Below, in pieces: positions 1 through 7,659 of a stretch of DNA of 64,000 nucleotides; position 1 is the first letter of the stretch, and each line of letters opens with the position of its first letter. Source of the stretch: an uncultured Bacteroides sp. (GTDB lineage Bacteria; Bacteroidota; Bacteroidia; Bacteroidales; Bacteroidaceae); contig USAN01000008.1 of NCBI GenBank assembly GCA_900552645.1, positions 8,427-72,426 on the forward strand, written 5' to 3'. The translations under genes and the position numbers were made by a program. The notes under the pieces were generated by a model. That model was not told the DNA's origin. It worked only from the letters and a program-made list of their open reading frames with translations, and ran no database searches.

Positions 1-1
1 T

Positions 2-427
2 ATGGCTGTGGTTGAATCTGAACTGGATATGTTGTCAGACGCTATGGAAAAAGTTGTACACAAGGATATTACACCCGATCAGAAAATTCTGCAAATGATA
101 GAGACTCATCTAGATACTATAAAGACTGTGGTATACAGGAACGGTACTTTACGAGCAGGGTTTTTCCGAAATATATGGCGTGTCGAGACAGTAAGGAAGA
201 ACTTTGACAACAAGGAGCTTGCTTTGTTGAAAGAGGTTTTGGCCGAAGGTAATGATAAAGGAATATTTAATTTGGAAGATGTAAATCTGATAGCCGAAAT
301 AGTACATTACAGTATCCGCGGAATAGAAGTACCTTATATAAGAGGACAGATAGGGCGCGACGTTGATCAGTCTATTGCCTGGAAGCATGTATCTAAACTT
401 GTATATGGTGCACTTGGAAGAAAATAA
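2..427 (+). CDS. TetR/AcrR-family regulator, C-terminal part (cut by window edge)
   Basis: This is the C-terminal ligand-binding half of a TetR-like transcriptional regulator. The reading frame is open at the left edge, so the N-terminal helix-turn-helix lies outside the window and the ATG at position 2 is probably internal. The 141 visible residues are all-helical, with a segment around residues 45-62 (RNGTLRAGFFRNIWRVET) and a late region resembling the dimerisation helices of TetR C-domains. It sits 24 bases upstream of fabG on the same strand; a TetR regulator next to fabG is an arrangement I recall from Bacteroides. A role in controlling fatty-acid synthesis is inferred from position only. 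Family assignment is moderate because the DNA-binding domain cannot be seen. Confidence 0.6.
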   Translation: MAVVESELDMLSDAMEKVVHKDITPDQKILQMIETHLDTIKTVVYRNGTLRAGFFRNIWRVETVRKNFDNKELALLKEVLAEGNDKGIFNLEDVNLIAEIVHYSIRGIEVPYIRGQIGRDVDQSIAWKHVSKLVYGALGRK

Positions 428-451
428 TTATTTATTAAAATAAGAATTAAA

Positions 452-1198
452 ATGGGATTATTAACTGGAAAAACAGCGATTGTAACCGGTGCTGCTCGCG
501 GTATTGGTAAAGCTATCGCCATGAAATTTGCTGCAGAAGGAGCAAATATAGCATTTACTGACTTGGTTATTGACGAAAACGGAAAGAATACTGAAAAAGA
601 AATAGCCGATTTGGGCGTAAAGGTTAAAGGTTATGCTTCTAACGCTGCAAGCTTCGAAGATACTGCACGTGTAGTAGAAGAGATAAAAAATGACTTCGGC
701 TCAATAGATATTCTTGTAAACAACGCAGGTATCACTAAAGATGGTTTGATGATGCGTATGACAGAAGCTCAATGGGATGCTGTTATTGCAGTAAATCTTA
801 AGTCGGCTTTCAATTTCATTCATGCATGTACTCCTATTATGATGCGCCAAAAAAGTGGTAACATTATAAATATGGCTTCTGTTGTTGGTGTTCATGGTAA
901 TGCCGGTCAGTGTAACTATTCTGCTTCTAAGGCAGGTATGATTGCTCTTGCTAAATCTATAGCTCAGGAAGTTGGATCACGTGGCATACGTGCAAATGCT
1001 ATTGCTCCGGGCTTTATCATTACTGATATGACTGCCAAACTTAGCGAAGAGGTAAGAGAAGAGTGGTGCAAGAAGATTCCTTTGCGTCGTGGTGGTACTC
1101 CTGAAGACGTTGCCAATGTTGCAACATTCCTTGCATCCGATCTTTCTTCATATGTGTCGGGTCAGGTTATTCAGGTAGATGGTGGTATGAATATGTAA
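452..1198 (+). CDS. fabG: 3-oxoacyl-[acyl-carrier-protein] reductase FabG
   Basis: This short-chain dehydrogenase reduces 3-oxoacyl-ACP to 3-hydroxyacyl-ACP with NADPH in cytosolic type II fatty-acid synthesis. The 248 residues match the usual FabG length. The cofactor motif TGAARGIG is at residues 12-19 and the NNAG motif near residue 90. The catalytic residues are Ser143, Tyr156 and Lys160 (YSASK). The C-terminus shows PGFI and the terminal VDGGMNM typical of FabG. It lies between a TetR-like gene and a pseudouridine synthase gene, with only 7 bases to the latter, so the three are probably co-transcribed. No clear Shine-Dalgarno sequence precedes the ATG, which is common in Bacteroidetes. 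Confidence 0.95.
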   Translation: MGLLTGKTAIVTGAARGIGKAIAMKFAAEGANIAFTDLVIDENGKNTEKEIADLGVKVKGYASNAASFEDTARVVEEIKNDFGSIDILVNNAGITKDGLMMRMTEAQWDAVIAVNLKSAFNFIHACTPIMMRQKSGNIINMASVVGVHGNAGQCNYSASKAGMIALAKSIAQEVGSRGIRANAIAPGFIITDMTAKLSEEVREEWCKKIPLRRGGTPEDVANVATFLASDLSSYVSGQVIQVDGGMNM

Positions 1199-1205
1199 TA
1201 TCGCA

Positions 1206-1877
1206 ATGACAGTCGTTTACGAAGATAATCATATTATCGTTGTCAATAAGACAGCTTCAGAAATAGTTCAGGGAGACAAGACCGGCGATACTCCACTTTC
1301 GGATATTGTAAAGCAGTATATAAAGGAGAAGTATGCTAAACCGGGTAATGTTTTCGTTGGAGTTCCTCATAGGTTGGATCGTCCCGTTAGCGGACTTGTG
1401 GTCTTGGCAAAGACCAGTAAGGCACTATCGCGACTGAATGAGATGTTTAGAAACGGGGAAGTGAAGAAAACTTATTGGGCTATTGTAAAAGATTGTCCCA
1501 AAGAGCACGAAGCAGAACTTACCAACTATCTTGTGCGCAATGAGAAACAGAATAAATCTTATGCGTACGATAAGGAGGTAAAGGACTCTAAGAAGGCTAT
1601 ACTCCATTACAATCTAATAGGCCATTCACAGAACTATTTCCTTTTGGAAATTGATTTGAAAACAGGACGTCATCATCAGATAAGATGTCAGCTTGCAAAG
1701 ATGGGTTGTCCCATAAAGGGCGACTTGAAGTACGGAGCTGCACGTTCAAATCCAGATGGAAGTATCTGTTTGCACGCTCGTAGGGTACAGTTTATTCATC
1801 CTGTATCGAAACAGGAAATTGATATTGTTGCTCCGGTGCCGGAAGGTAACTTGTGGAATGGATTTGAGATGGAATAA
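1206..1877 (+). CDS. RluA-family RNA pseudouridine synthase
   Basis: The product converts uridine to pseudouridine in rRNA or tRNA. The 223-residue protein is a compact RluA-type catalytic domain without an S4 domain. The catalytic signature HRLDRPVSG is at residues 55-63, with Asp58 as the nucleophilic aspartate. Downstream motifs include KTYWAIV and the conserved GRHHQIRCQL block, followed by GDLKYGA. The short size and missing S4 domain resemble TruC-like members, but the target uridine cannot be read from sequence. It starts 7 bases after fabG and is followed by a strong terminator, so it ends this operon. Confidence 0.9.
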   Translation: MTVVYEDNHIIVVNKTASEIVQGDKTGDTPLSDIVKQYIKEKYAKPGNVFVGVPHRLDRPVSGLVVLAKTSKALSRLNEMFRNGEVKKTYWAIVKDCPKEHEAELTNYLVRNEKQNKSYAYDKEVKDSKKAILHYNLIGHSQNYFLLEIDLKTGRHHQIRCQLAKMGCPIKGDLKYGAARSNPDGSICLHARRVQFIHPVSKQEIDIVAPVPEGNLWNGFEME

Positions 1878-1899
1878 ATAGTAATATTACTATAAAACC

Positions 1900-1946
1900 A
1901 ATAAGGTATGTGTTATTTAAAATTTAACACATACCTTATTTTTTAT
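1900..1946 (+). terminator. Rho-independent terminator after the pseudouridine synthase gene
   Basis: A perfect 16-bp stem (AATAAGGTATGTGTTA at 1900-1915 pairing with 1925-1940) encloses a 9-base loop and is followed by TTTTATATT. It lies 23 bases after the stop codon. Confidence 0.9.
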
Positions 1947-2101
1947 ATTATAGTCTCTTCTAGACCTAAATTAATTAACTTTTTGCTATAAGCAATCGAA
2001 ATATTATGGTTAGAAACAGGGTGAACGGTAGTATTACCTCTCAATGCAAAGCTATTCTTTGAAAATCATCTGCCAAACGTCCATCCAAAGAAGGGAAGGT
2101 A

Positions 2102-2992
2102 TTGGCATATCATGACAAGACCAATCATGTATATGATGCTTCACTTGATAATACAGGACATTTCACTATAGCTGTAGACGATTTTTGTGAGGGAGATAAT
2201 TTTTTTCTTCAATTAGTAACATCAAAAGATAAACCTGAAAATGCAGAGTTTAACATGGAGAATGAGAAATATCCTGCGATAGTTAATTTTTGTCGTTACC
2301 AATTGCCAAAATCTTATTACACAGAATCAGTAACCGAGTTCAACGAAGAAGATATGCAACAACGTTCTTTAGACACAAAAAATGGAATGAGGCAACTACT
2401 GCTACCAGACATCACAATCAAAGGACGGTTGCATAACGATGTAGAATCTAAAAAAACCGAAAGTTTTTATAGTACAAACTACATAGATCAGGAAAAGATA
2501 GAAGAAAGGAACTTTACAACCTTACGAGATATTTTGCTGGAAATGCCTGGAATTATTATAGGAAAAGATTGGAATGAAAAACAAAAAGTATATGATACTT
2601 TCATAATTTCTTCACGAGGTAGGACTTCATACATCAACGGGAATTTACCTATTCTAATTGATGGTACTCTAAGCTGTCAGGAATTAGATTTTCTATTTGA
2701 TATGCCTGCTTTCGATATAAAGTCCGTAGAACTACTCCGTCCATGGCAGACTTTAGCGTATGTTACCGGCGCTATTGATGGAGCAGTGTTTATAAAAACA
2801 CGCAATAGCAAAGAACGGCCTGATTTGCCTACTAAGGGAGTGGTATATTATCCAAAAGGTTTATCTAGTTCAGCTGAATATACATTAAGTAAACCTTGGG
2901 TTGCAAATAAAGAAGGAATATACCGGTTGATAGTAGATGTGTTTGAAGATACCGGAGTTCACTCTTATGAACATATTTTTAAAGTGCAATAA
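2102..2992 (+). pseudogene. 3' remnant of a TonB-dependent receptor-plug-like (MG2-type) surface protein
   Basis: The reading frame starts only at a TTG (2102), has an in-frame stop at 2060-2062, and shows protein-like sequence between the stop and the TTG (KRPSKEGKVLAYHDK). That pattern suggests a gene that lost its 5' part. The translated 296 residues contain a plug-like segment (residues about 120-235: a TLRDILLEMPGI block, then SRGRTSYINGNLPILIDG and GAIDGAVFIKTR), as in receptor-plug domains of large Bacteroidales surface proteins with carboxypeptidase-regulatory or MG2 domains. No signal peptide or beta-barrel is present. It ends just before a hairpin shared with the opposite-strand barrel gene. 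A functional short protein is possible but unlikely without a signal peptide. Confidence 0.6.
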
Positions 2993-3044
2993 CAAAATAT
3001 GTTTTCTTGTCTACAAAGGATATGTAGCATTTCTTCTGAAAATA

Positions 3045-3090
3045 AAAAGTATGTGCCCGGTTTAAGTTTCGGCACATACTTTTCTTAAAT
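3045..3090. terminator. Hairpin terminator between convergent genes
   Basis: A perfect 13-bp stem (AAAAGTATGTGCC at 3045-3057 with 3071-3083) has A-rich and T-rich flanks. It lies between the remnant ending at 2992 (+) and the barrel gene ending at 3116 (-), so it can serve both strands. Confidence 0.75.
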
Positions 3091-3115
3091 AATTTAGTTT
3101 AGTTTTAGTGATTTG

Positions 3116-3805
3116 TTAGAACCTGTATCCTACAGATAACTGGATGGTCGAATTGCGTAATCCGTAAGTGTTATTGGCTTTCTTTATTCCCATATAATAA
3201 TCTGCACTTACTGTATAATGGTTCGATATTATAGCTTTTACACCCGCTGTAGCTCCCCAGTCAAATTTTCGGAATGCCTGTATTTCATTATTGTTGTAGC
3301 CATCAAGTGGTTCCCATTGTGTTGAAGTTATTTTAGAATCTTCACCTTTTATATCCAAATCACATTTTCCTGCACTGAATCCATAGGCAGCATATACTCC
3401 TATTGACGGAATCAATGAAAAGTTCTCGGAGATATTGAAGTTATAACCTATTTTAATAGGTATCTGTAAATAATTTATTTTAGTCTCAACTTTTGGATAC
3501 TTCATGTAAGTAGATGGTTTATCTGTAGAATTATAGTAATTATCTCCTAATTTAAGATCTCCTACTTTTCTTGTAAAATATAGGCCTGACATTATCATCA
3601 TTCTATTTTTAAATTCATAATCGGCTGTAGCTCCAATCTGGAATCCTATTTTCATATCTCCCTTTTCGGAAGGTTTGCTCCAGTTATCATTATCTCCTAC
3701 AAATTTAGAAGCATTTATTCCTGCTTCTATTCCAAATTTTACTTGTGCTTGTGCAGCAGATACAATCATAGCAATTAATGCTATTAATAATAATTTAGTT
3801 TTCAT
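3116..3805 (-). CDS. Outer-membrane beta-barrel protein (PorT/OMP_b-brl_2 type)
   Basis: The 229-residue product has a clear Sec signal peptide (MKTKLLLIALIAMIVSAAQA) and then alternating hydrophobic and polar strands typical of small eight-stranded outer-membrane barrels. It begins KFGIEAGINASKF and ends in an aromatic-terminated strand (LSVGYRF), the usual C-terminal barrel-assembly signal. These PorT-like proteins are widespread in Bacteroidetes and rarely have known functions. It is the last minus-strand gene of the accessory island, downstream of a lipoprotein gene. A TAACTTTG element at 3831-3838 could be its -7 promoter element, suggesting separate transcription. Confidence 0.8.
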   Translation of the reverse strand: MKTKLLLIALIAMIVSAAQAQVKFGIEAGINASKFVGDNDNWSKPSEKGDMKIGFQIGATADYEFKNRMMIMSGLYFTRKVGDLKLGDNYYNSTDKPSTYMKYPKVETKINYLQIPIKIGYNFNISENFSLIPSIGVYAAYGFSAGKCDLDIKGEDSKITSTQWEPLDGYNNNEIQAFRKFDWGATAGVKAIISNHYTVSADYYMGIKKANNTYGLRNSTIQLSVGYRF

Positions 3806-3861
3806 ATGCTTGATTTTTTTAACTTTGTAGCAAAGTTATTAAATATTGGTTCTTATTATTG

Positions 3862-4944
3862 TTATTTGGCTTCTAAATTAACTGTAGCAATCAAAGATTT
3901 ATTTACTAGACATTTTCTTTCTTGAGATTCTACTAACTTTCCGTTCTCTATAATTTTGGTAGCAACTAGTTCAGCTTCAGTTAGCCGATCTGTCCAAACA
4001 TAGGCTTTTCCTTTAGTGAAAAAACCAGCAGCAATGATATTGCCTATGGCAGCGCCAGCTTTTCCTCCTGTATTCTTAAATATGTATTTGTCAGGCTTAT
4101 TTATTTGATAGTCATGTCCATTACTTGAACTCATATATACAAAATTATTGATATCAAAATCAACGTAGAAATCTCTATCATCTCTTTTCCAACCATACCA
4201 CATCTTTTTTTGCGCCCCCAAACTAATTGCAACGCTTCTAATTACATAGTTATCAATATATATGTCGAATGTAACTTTACGATTATTGTTTTCATAATAA
4301 GTATTGAAATGATTTTCTCCTAAGGGTGTAGGTTCTGTAGCGCGAGATATTAATTTTGTGTTTGTTTGCTTTCCAAACACTGTTTTATCAGATTTTCCCA
4401 TTTCTGGGGATAATACAATTTCTTTTACTTCATCTTCAATTACAATTTTATGACTTTTACCTATTAAAAATGTATTATTGTCATCTCCACAGGGAACATA
4501 CAGAGATAAATCTTCATTATTATATATATTAGAAATTAATACATCTTTATATTTATTCTTGTAAACCGCATACTTGTTTCTAAAATCATTGTCATTAGTG
4601 GCTGTTGCTCCTATTTCTTCTAATTCCCTATCTGCTATATCTGATAATTTCTGCAATGATTCTAAACCATATGTTTCAGTAAATTTTATTTTCTCTTCCA
4701 CTGACATTTTTTTAAACTTATCTAAAACACTATAATATGTCTCTTTTGAATCAAATTTTAATACAAAATCAGTATCATTGGTTCTAGATTTTGAATTAAT
4801 GGCTATTACTTTATTATCATTAGTAATCTGTACAAGATGAATCTTTGGTTCAATTATATCATTGTTACTTGTCGTTGTTATATCTTCATTCTGACATGAT
4901 ACTCCAATAAATAGAATGAGTGATAAAAAAAGATTTTTTTTCAT
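3862..4944 (-). CDS. Large lipoprotein of unknown function; candidate self-protection protein for the CDC-like toxins
   Basis: I do not recognise a named family. The 360-residue protein has a lipoprotein signal peptide with the lipobox cysteine at residue 17 (IGVSC), followed by QNED; the acidic residues after the cysteine may favour surface export. A helical region (about residues 60-130) follows, with a KMSVEEKIKFTETYGLESL motif, then a beta-rich half with several aromatic residues (KKMWYGWKRDDRDF) and a Gly/Ala-rich stretch near residue 295. It lies about 2.7 kb downstream of the long CDC-like gene, past the TPR regulator and DUF3244 genes. Known Bacteroides CDC-like systems use a surface lipoprotein for self-protection, which makes this a positional candidate only. 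Confidence 0.55.
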   Translation of the reverse strand: MKKNLFLSLILFIGVSCQNEDITTTSNNDIIEPKIHLVQITNDNKVIAINSKSRTNDTDFVLKFDSKETYYSVLDKFKKMSVEEKIKFTETYGLESLQKLSDIADRELEEIGATATNDNDFRNKYAVYKNKYKDVLISNIYNNEDLSLYVPCGDDNNTFLIGKSHKIVIEDEVKEIVLSPEMGKSDKTVFGKQTNTKLISRATEPTPLGENHFNTYYENNNRKVTFDIYIDNYVIRSVAISLGAQKKMWYGWKRDDRDFYVDFDINNFVYMSSSNGHDYQINKPDKYIFKNTGGKAGAAIGNIIAAGFFTKGKAYVWTDRLTEAELVATKIIENGKLVESQERKCLVNKSLIATVNLEAK

Positions 4945-4990
4945 TTTAGTTTGTTTTTAATTTAAAAATGTTGTATAAAATATCTGTGAT

Positions 4991-5371
4991 TTAATAATCA
5001 AAGGTGATCTCAGCATTGATTATTATGTCTGTAGAAATAATTTCTATAGAATAAGAATCTGCATTAGTACCATGAAATAATATAGTTTTGCCATTATATA
5101 TAAGCTGATTATTGTCATATATAATAGTATTTCCTTTATCATCTAATATTTTTATTGATGAGTTTTCAAGATAGAATTGAAAAGTAATAATTAAAGAACC
5201 TTCAAATTCATTAATAGTCATTGATGGGATGAAAAGGGATTTTGATTTTATTGTTCTGCTCCAATTTATATTCTCTATAGATGGAACTCTTTTATCTTTA
5301 TTTACTTCTAGTATTGAAGAAAATAAACTTAATGGTATAAGTAAAAATAGTAGTAATAGTTTTGTTTTCAT
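4991..5371 (-). CDS. DUF3244-type small secreted protein
   Basis: The start is placed at the ATG at 5371, not the upstream ATG at 5401, because the signal peptide (MKTKLLLLFLLIPLSLFSS) begins there and a TAGATTTG promoter element (5399-5406) overlaps the upstream choice. The 126-residue product is a signal peptide followed by an immunoglobulin-like beta domain: a strand rich in hydrophobic residues, the SSIKILDDKGNTIIYD block and a terminal SYSIEIISTD segment. These features fit the DUF3244 family of Bacteroidales. Such genes often sit next to TPR-containing regulator genes, as here with the gene ending at 5486. Function is unknown. Confidence 0.65.
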   Translation of the reverse strand: MKTKLLLLFLLIPLSLFSSILEVNKDKRVPSIENINWSRTIKSKSLFIPSMTINEFEGSLIITFQFYLENSSIKILDDKGNTIIYDNNQLIYNGKTILFHGTNADSYSIEIISTDIIINAEITFDY

Positions 5372-5398
5372 AAATATAATATATAATGTTTTATGTTG

Positions 5399-5406
5399 CA
5401 AATCTA
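5399..5406 (-). promoter_or_regulatory. Bacteroidetes -7 element for the DUF3244-type gene
   Basis: TAGATTTG read on the minus strand fits the TAnnTTTG consensus. It lies 28 bases upstream of the ATG at 5371. No good -33 TTTG is visible, so confidence is limited. Confidence 0.4.
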
Positions 5407-5485
5407 TAGTAAATATATATATTAATACTATTTACTTATAAGACATTTGTAAAAGTTAAATAGTTGATAATCATTGATAAACTGA

Positions 5486-7144
5486 TTATTGTTGTGACAT
5501 TTTATATTTTAACCTAGATTTTCTCTTATTTATTGCTGCAGTGTCGGTATGACCAAAGCAGCGCGATATAGTCAAAGAAGAAAACCCAGCTTGTTGCATA
5601 CACATAAAAACAAAATCATCATTTGTAATAGCAGGGAAGTCTTTTTTCTTTTCTTCTATATAATCGGAGTATATTTTTAAGATTGTTTCTTTTAATAAAT
5701 CTTGATCTTTATGAGATAATATATCCATATTATTTGATTTCTTTTGGGTATCCAATATTTTTATTCTTTTATAAATAGTGCTGTTCTCGAATATATAATT
5801 TCTCAAATTAAGTTTCTCATCTTTTAATTTATCTATTATTCTGTTCATTTCCTCTATTTCATTAGCGTTTTCATGGCAATTGATATTTAATTTATCAATG
5901 AAGCCTTCATATTCTGATATTCGTAATTTCAAATTATTGTACTTATCTTGAAGATGCTCAATAAATTGTTTATATCTTTCTTCTTTTACTTTTCTATTAT
6001 TAATCTTTATAATATAGATAATAGCTACAATGAGACTTGTTATTATGAATGATGTTATAATAATCCATATTATACGAGAGGAGCGTACCTTTTCTTCCTT
6101 TACTTCCATTTCCGTTTGATGTTTATAAACCAGATGCTGTGCTTCTGTAATTTGTTCCGAATCATTTATAGAGTCGGCTATTTCTACATAATCAAGAAGA
6201 TAATTGTAAGCTTTTTCATAATTATCTTCATCAAGAGCTAATATACAAAGCATCTTCTTTGCCTCTCCTCTTATTTTTAAAGGGGAATGTAAGCTACCTT
6301 TTTCTATATAATATTTAGCAGAGTCGTGTTGATTTCTTTGTTGTAAAAAACGTCCATAATTAAGATAATATACTCCATATTCCTCTTTATTTAAATGACT
6401 GATTCCTATAATATCTCTTGCATAATGAAATGCAGAATCATTTTGCCCAAAACTATTAAATCTTATACTTAAGTTATGTTTATATGCCATAATAAGAGAT
6501 GTATCTTTGCATTCTATAGCGTACTCTAAAGCTTTTCTTTGATAATTCATTGTATTTTTTTTATCTCCTTTTGTATAATAGAAAAGGCTTATCCCATTAA
6601 AAGCAATTGATGAGTCTTTTTTGTTATTGGAAAATTCAAGGGACTTATAGAATGCTTCTAAAGATTTATTATATAGTTTACAGTCATGGTATATACTTCC
6701 TAATGTGCTATAAATAAGTAATTTGTATTTATTTTCGTTTTGAAATTTATGCAAAATGTCTAAGGCTTTAATATTGCTCTCTATAGCCGTTTTATTCTTA
6801 TACATTTCCTCTTGTAATCTTGCTTTATAAATCCATGCTATTGCTTTTTCCTTATCTTCATTTCCATAAAACTTTAGTGCATAATTTATCAGTGAATCAC
6901 ATGGTAATAGAGAATTTTCATTCTTGTCATTGGCCATTGCAGTGAGTATAGCATATTTAGCTCTGTCTTGAGATGGCATATTATAAGGTTCTGCTATATT
7001 TTTTAGTAGGTACAATGCGCTGTCTGGCTTTTCGTCAATAATAGATTCTATATATTTTAATGTAGGATTGTAAGATTCCTTATTATTACAAGAAAATAAT
7101 ATTATAAATAATAATACCAATGCTTTTGCTTTATATTTATCCAT
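5486..7144 (-). CDS. Membrane-anchored TPR regulator with C-terminal helix-turn-helix-like domain
   Basis: The 552-residue protein belongs to the Bacteroidales TPR regulator type. It starts with a lipoprotein-like signal (LFIILFSCNNK). TPR-like helical repeats cover roughly residues 30-340 (for example NKSLEAFYKSLEFSN and KKNTMNYQRKALEYAI). One transmembrane helix lies at about residues 357-378, then a coiled coil (about 385-470). The C-terminal 50 residues (ITNDDFVFMCMQQAGFSS, then KRKSRLKYKM) look like a DNA-binding helix-turn-helix of the LuxR type. The topology suggests an envelope sensor with a cytoplasmic DNA-binding tail. It lies 197 bases beyond the MATE remnant, and its last 85 bp are duplicated at 11773-11858. 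Control of the toxin island is inferred from position. Confidence 0.7.
   Translation of the reverse strand: MDKYKAKALVLLFIILFSCNNKESYNPTLKYIESIIDEKPDSALYLLKNIAEPYNMPSQDRAKYAILTAMANDKNENSLLPCDSLINYALKFYGNEDKEKAIAWIYKARLQEEMYKNKTAIESNIKALDILHKFQNENKYKLLIYSTLGSIYHDCKLYNKSLEAFYKSLEFSNNKKDSSIAFNGISLFYYTKGDKKNTMNYQRKALEYAIECKDTSLIMAYKHNLSIRFNSFGQNDSAFHYARDIIGISHLNKEEYGVYYLNYGRFLQQRNQHDSAKYYIEKGSLHSPLKIRGEAKKMLCILALDEDNYEKAYNYLLDYVEIADSINDSEQITEAQHLVYKHQTEMEVKEEKVRSSRIIWIIITSFIITSLIVAIIYIIKINNRKVKEERYKQFIEHLQDKYNNLKLRISEYEGFIDKLNINCHENANEIEEMNRIIDKLKDEKLNLRNYIFENSTIYKRIKILDTQKKSNNMDILSHKDQDLLKETILKIYSDYIEEKKKDFPAITNDDFVFMCMQQAGFSSLTISRCFGHTDTAAINKRKSRLKYKMSQQ
5492..5576. repeat. 85-bp repeat, left copy (3' end of the TPR regulator gene)
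   Basis: This stretch, coding for the last residues of the TPR regulator and its stop, recurs at 11773-11858. The copies differ by three substitutions and one extra T in the right copy, both in direct orientation. Confidence 0.9.
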
Positions 7145-7183
7145 AGTAGTGTCTCTCTTTTTTTAACAAAAAACAAATGTATG

Positions 7184-7555
7184 AAAAAAATCCATTATTC
7201 ATAATAAGTTATGAACAATGGATTTTTTTCTTTTTATGATAATAGTGTGAAATTTATGTGAAATATACAGATATAATGTTCACGCTTTAAGATGTTGATT
7301 ATTATACTGTTATGTCGTTTCGTGACATTGTGAATATTTTTTTATATTCTTTTCATTTTCCACCTGAATCGTAGATAATACATTATACCTGCACTGGTAA
7401 GTCCGAAAGGAAACGCCATCCATATGCCTATTAATCCCCAGTTTAGAATGAATCCGAAGAAATATCCTGCAGGAAGAGAAATAATGAAGTATGCAATGAA
7501 AGCATAGTACATTATTGACTTTACATCGGCAATGCCACGAAGTGCATTTGCGTAG
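7184..7555. repeat. 372-bp direct repeat, left copy (MATE gene 3' end plus terminator)
   Basis: This segment matches 11857-12228 at a constant offset of 4,673 bases, with two differences that I can find (near 7508 and at 7552). It carries the final codons of the MATE transporter and the downstream hairpin. Similarity begins in an A-tract (7184-7190) and ends abruptly at 7555. Confidence 0.95.
7191..7229. terminator. Bidirectional hairpin terminator (left copy)
   Basis: TCCATT and AATGGA, and TTCATAA and TTATGAA, pair around a 4-base loop with one internal mismatch. A seven-A run precedes and a seven-T run follows, so it can terminate on either strand. An identical copy lies at 11864-11895. 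Confidence 0.8.
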
Positions 7556-7650
7556 ATCATTAGGATTTGATAATCTATTATTGAGATTATCAAAAATAAA
7601 ATAATATTTTTGAGTTTATATTTCCATATTTCGGAGTAGTTTCCGAACAT
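7342..7650 (-). pseudogene. Truncated MATE transporter: C-terminal remnant with an unrelated N-terminus
   Basis: The last 70 residues (from YANALRGIADVK onwards) are nearly identical to the end of the full MATE transporter encoded at 12015-13355, with a Pro-to-Ser change. The first 32 residues are unrelated to the transporter and come from sequence past the repeat breakpoint at 7555. Only the final two membrane helices of a 12-helix transporter remain, so transport activity is not expected. It lies 9 bases after the long CDC-like gene, where it marks the downstream repeat edge. Expression of the 102-residue fusion as a small membrane protein is possible but has no support. Confidence 0.85.
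7566..7594. other. Perfect inverted repeat at the repeat breakpoint
   Basis: TTTGATAATCT (7566-7576) pairs perfectly with 7584-7594 around a 7-base loop. It starts 11 bases beyond the end of the 372-bp repeat and lies inside the unrelated N-terminus of the MATE remnant. No T-run follows on the minus strand, so it is not a typical terminator of the CDC-like operon. Confidence 0.6.
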
Positions 7651-7659
7651 GCAGATAAA

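Noticed and set aside
7566..7594. The inverted repeat as an attachment site of an integrative element
   Set aside because: No integrase or recombinase gene is in the window and the repeats are far longer than normal attachment cores.
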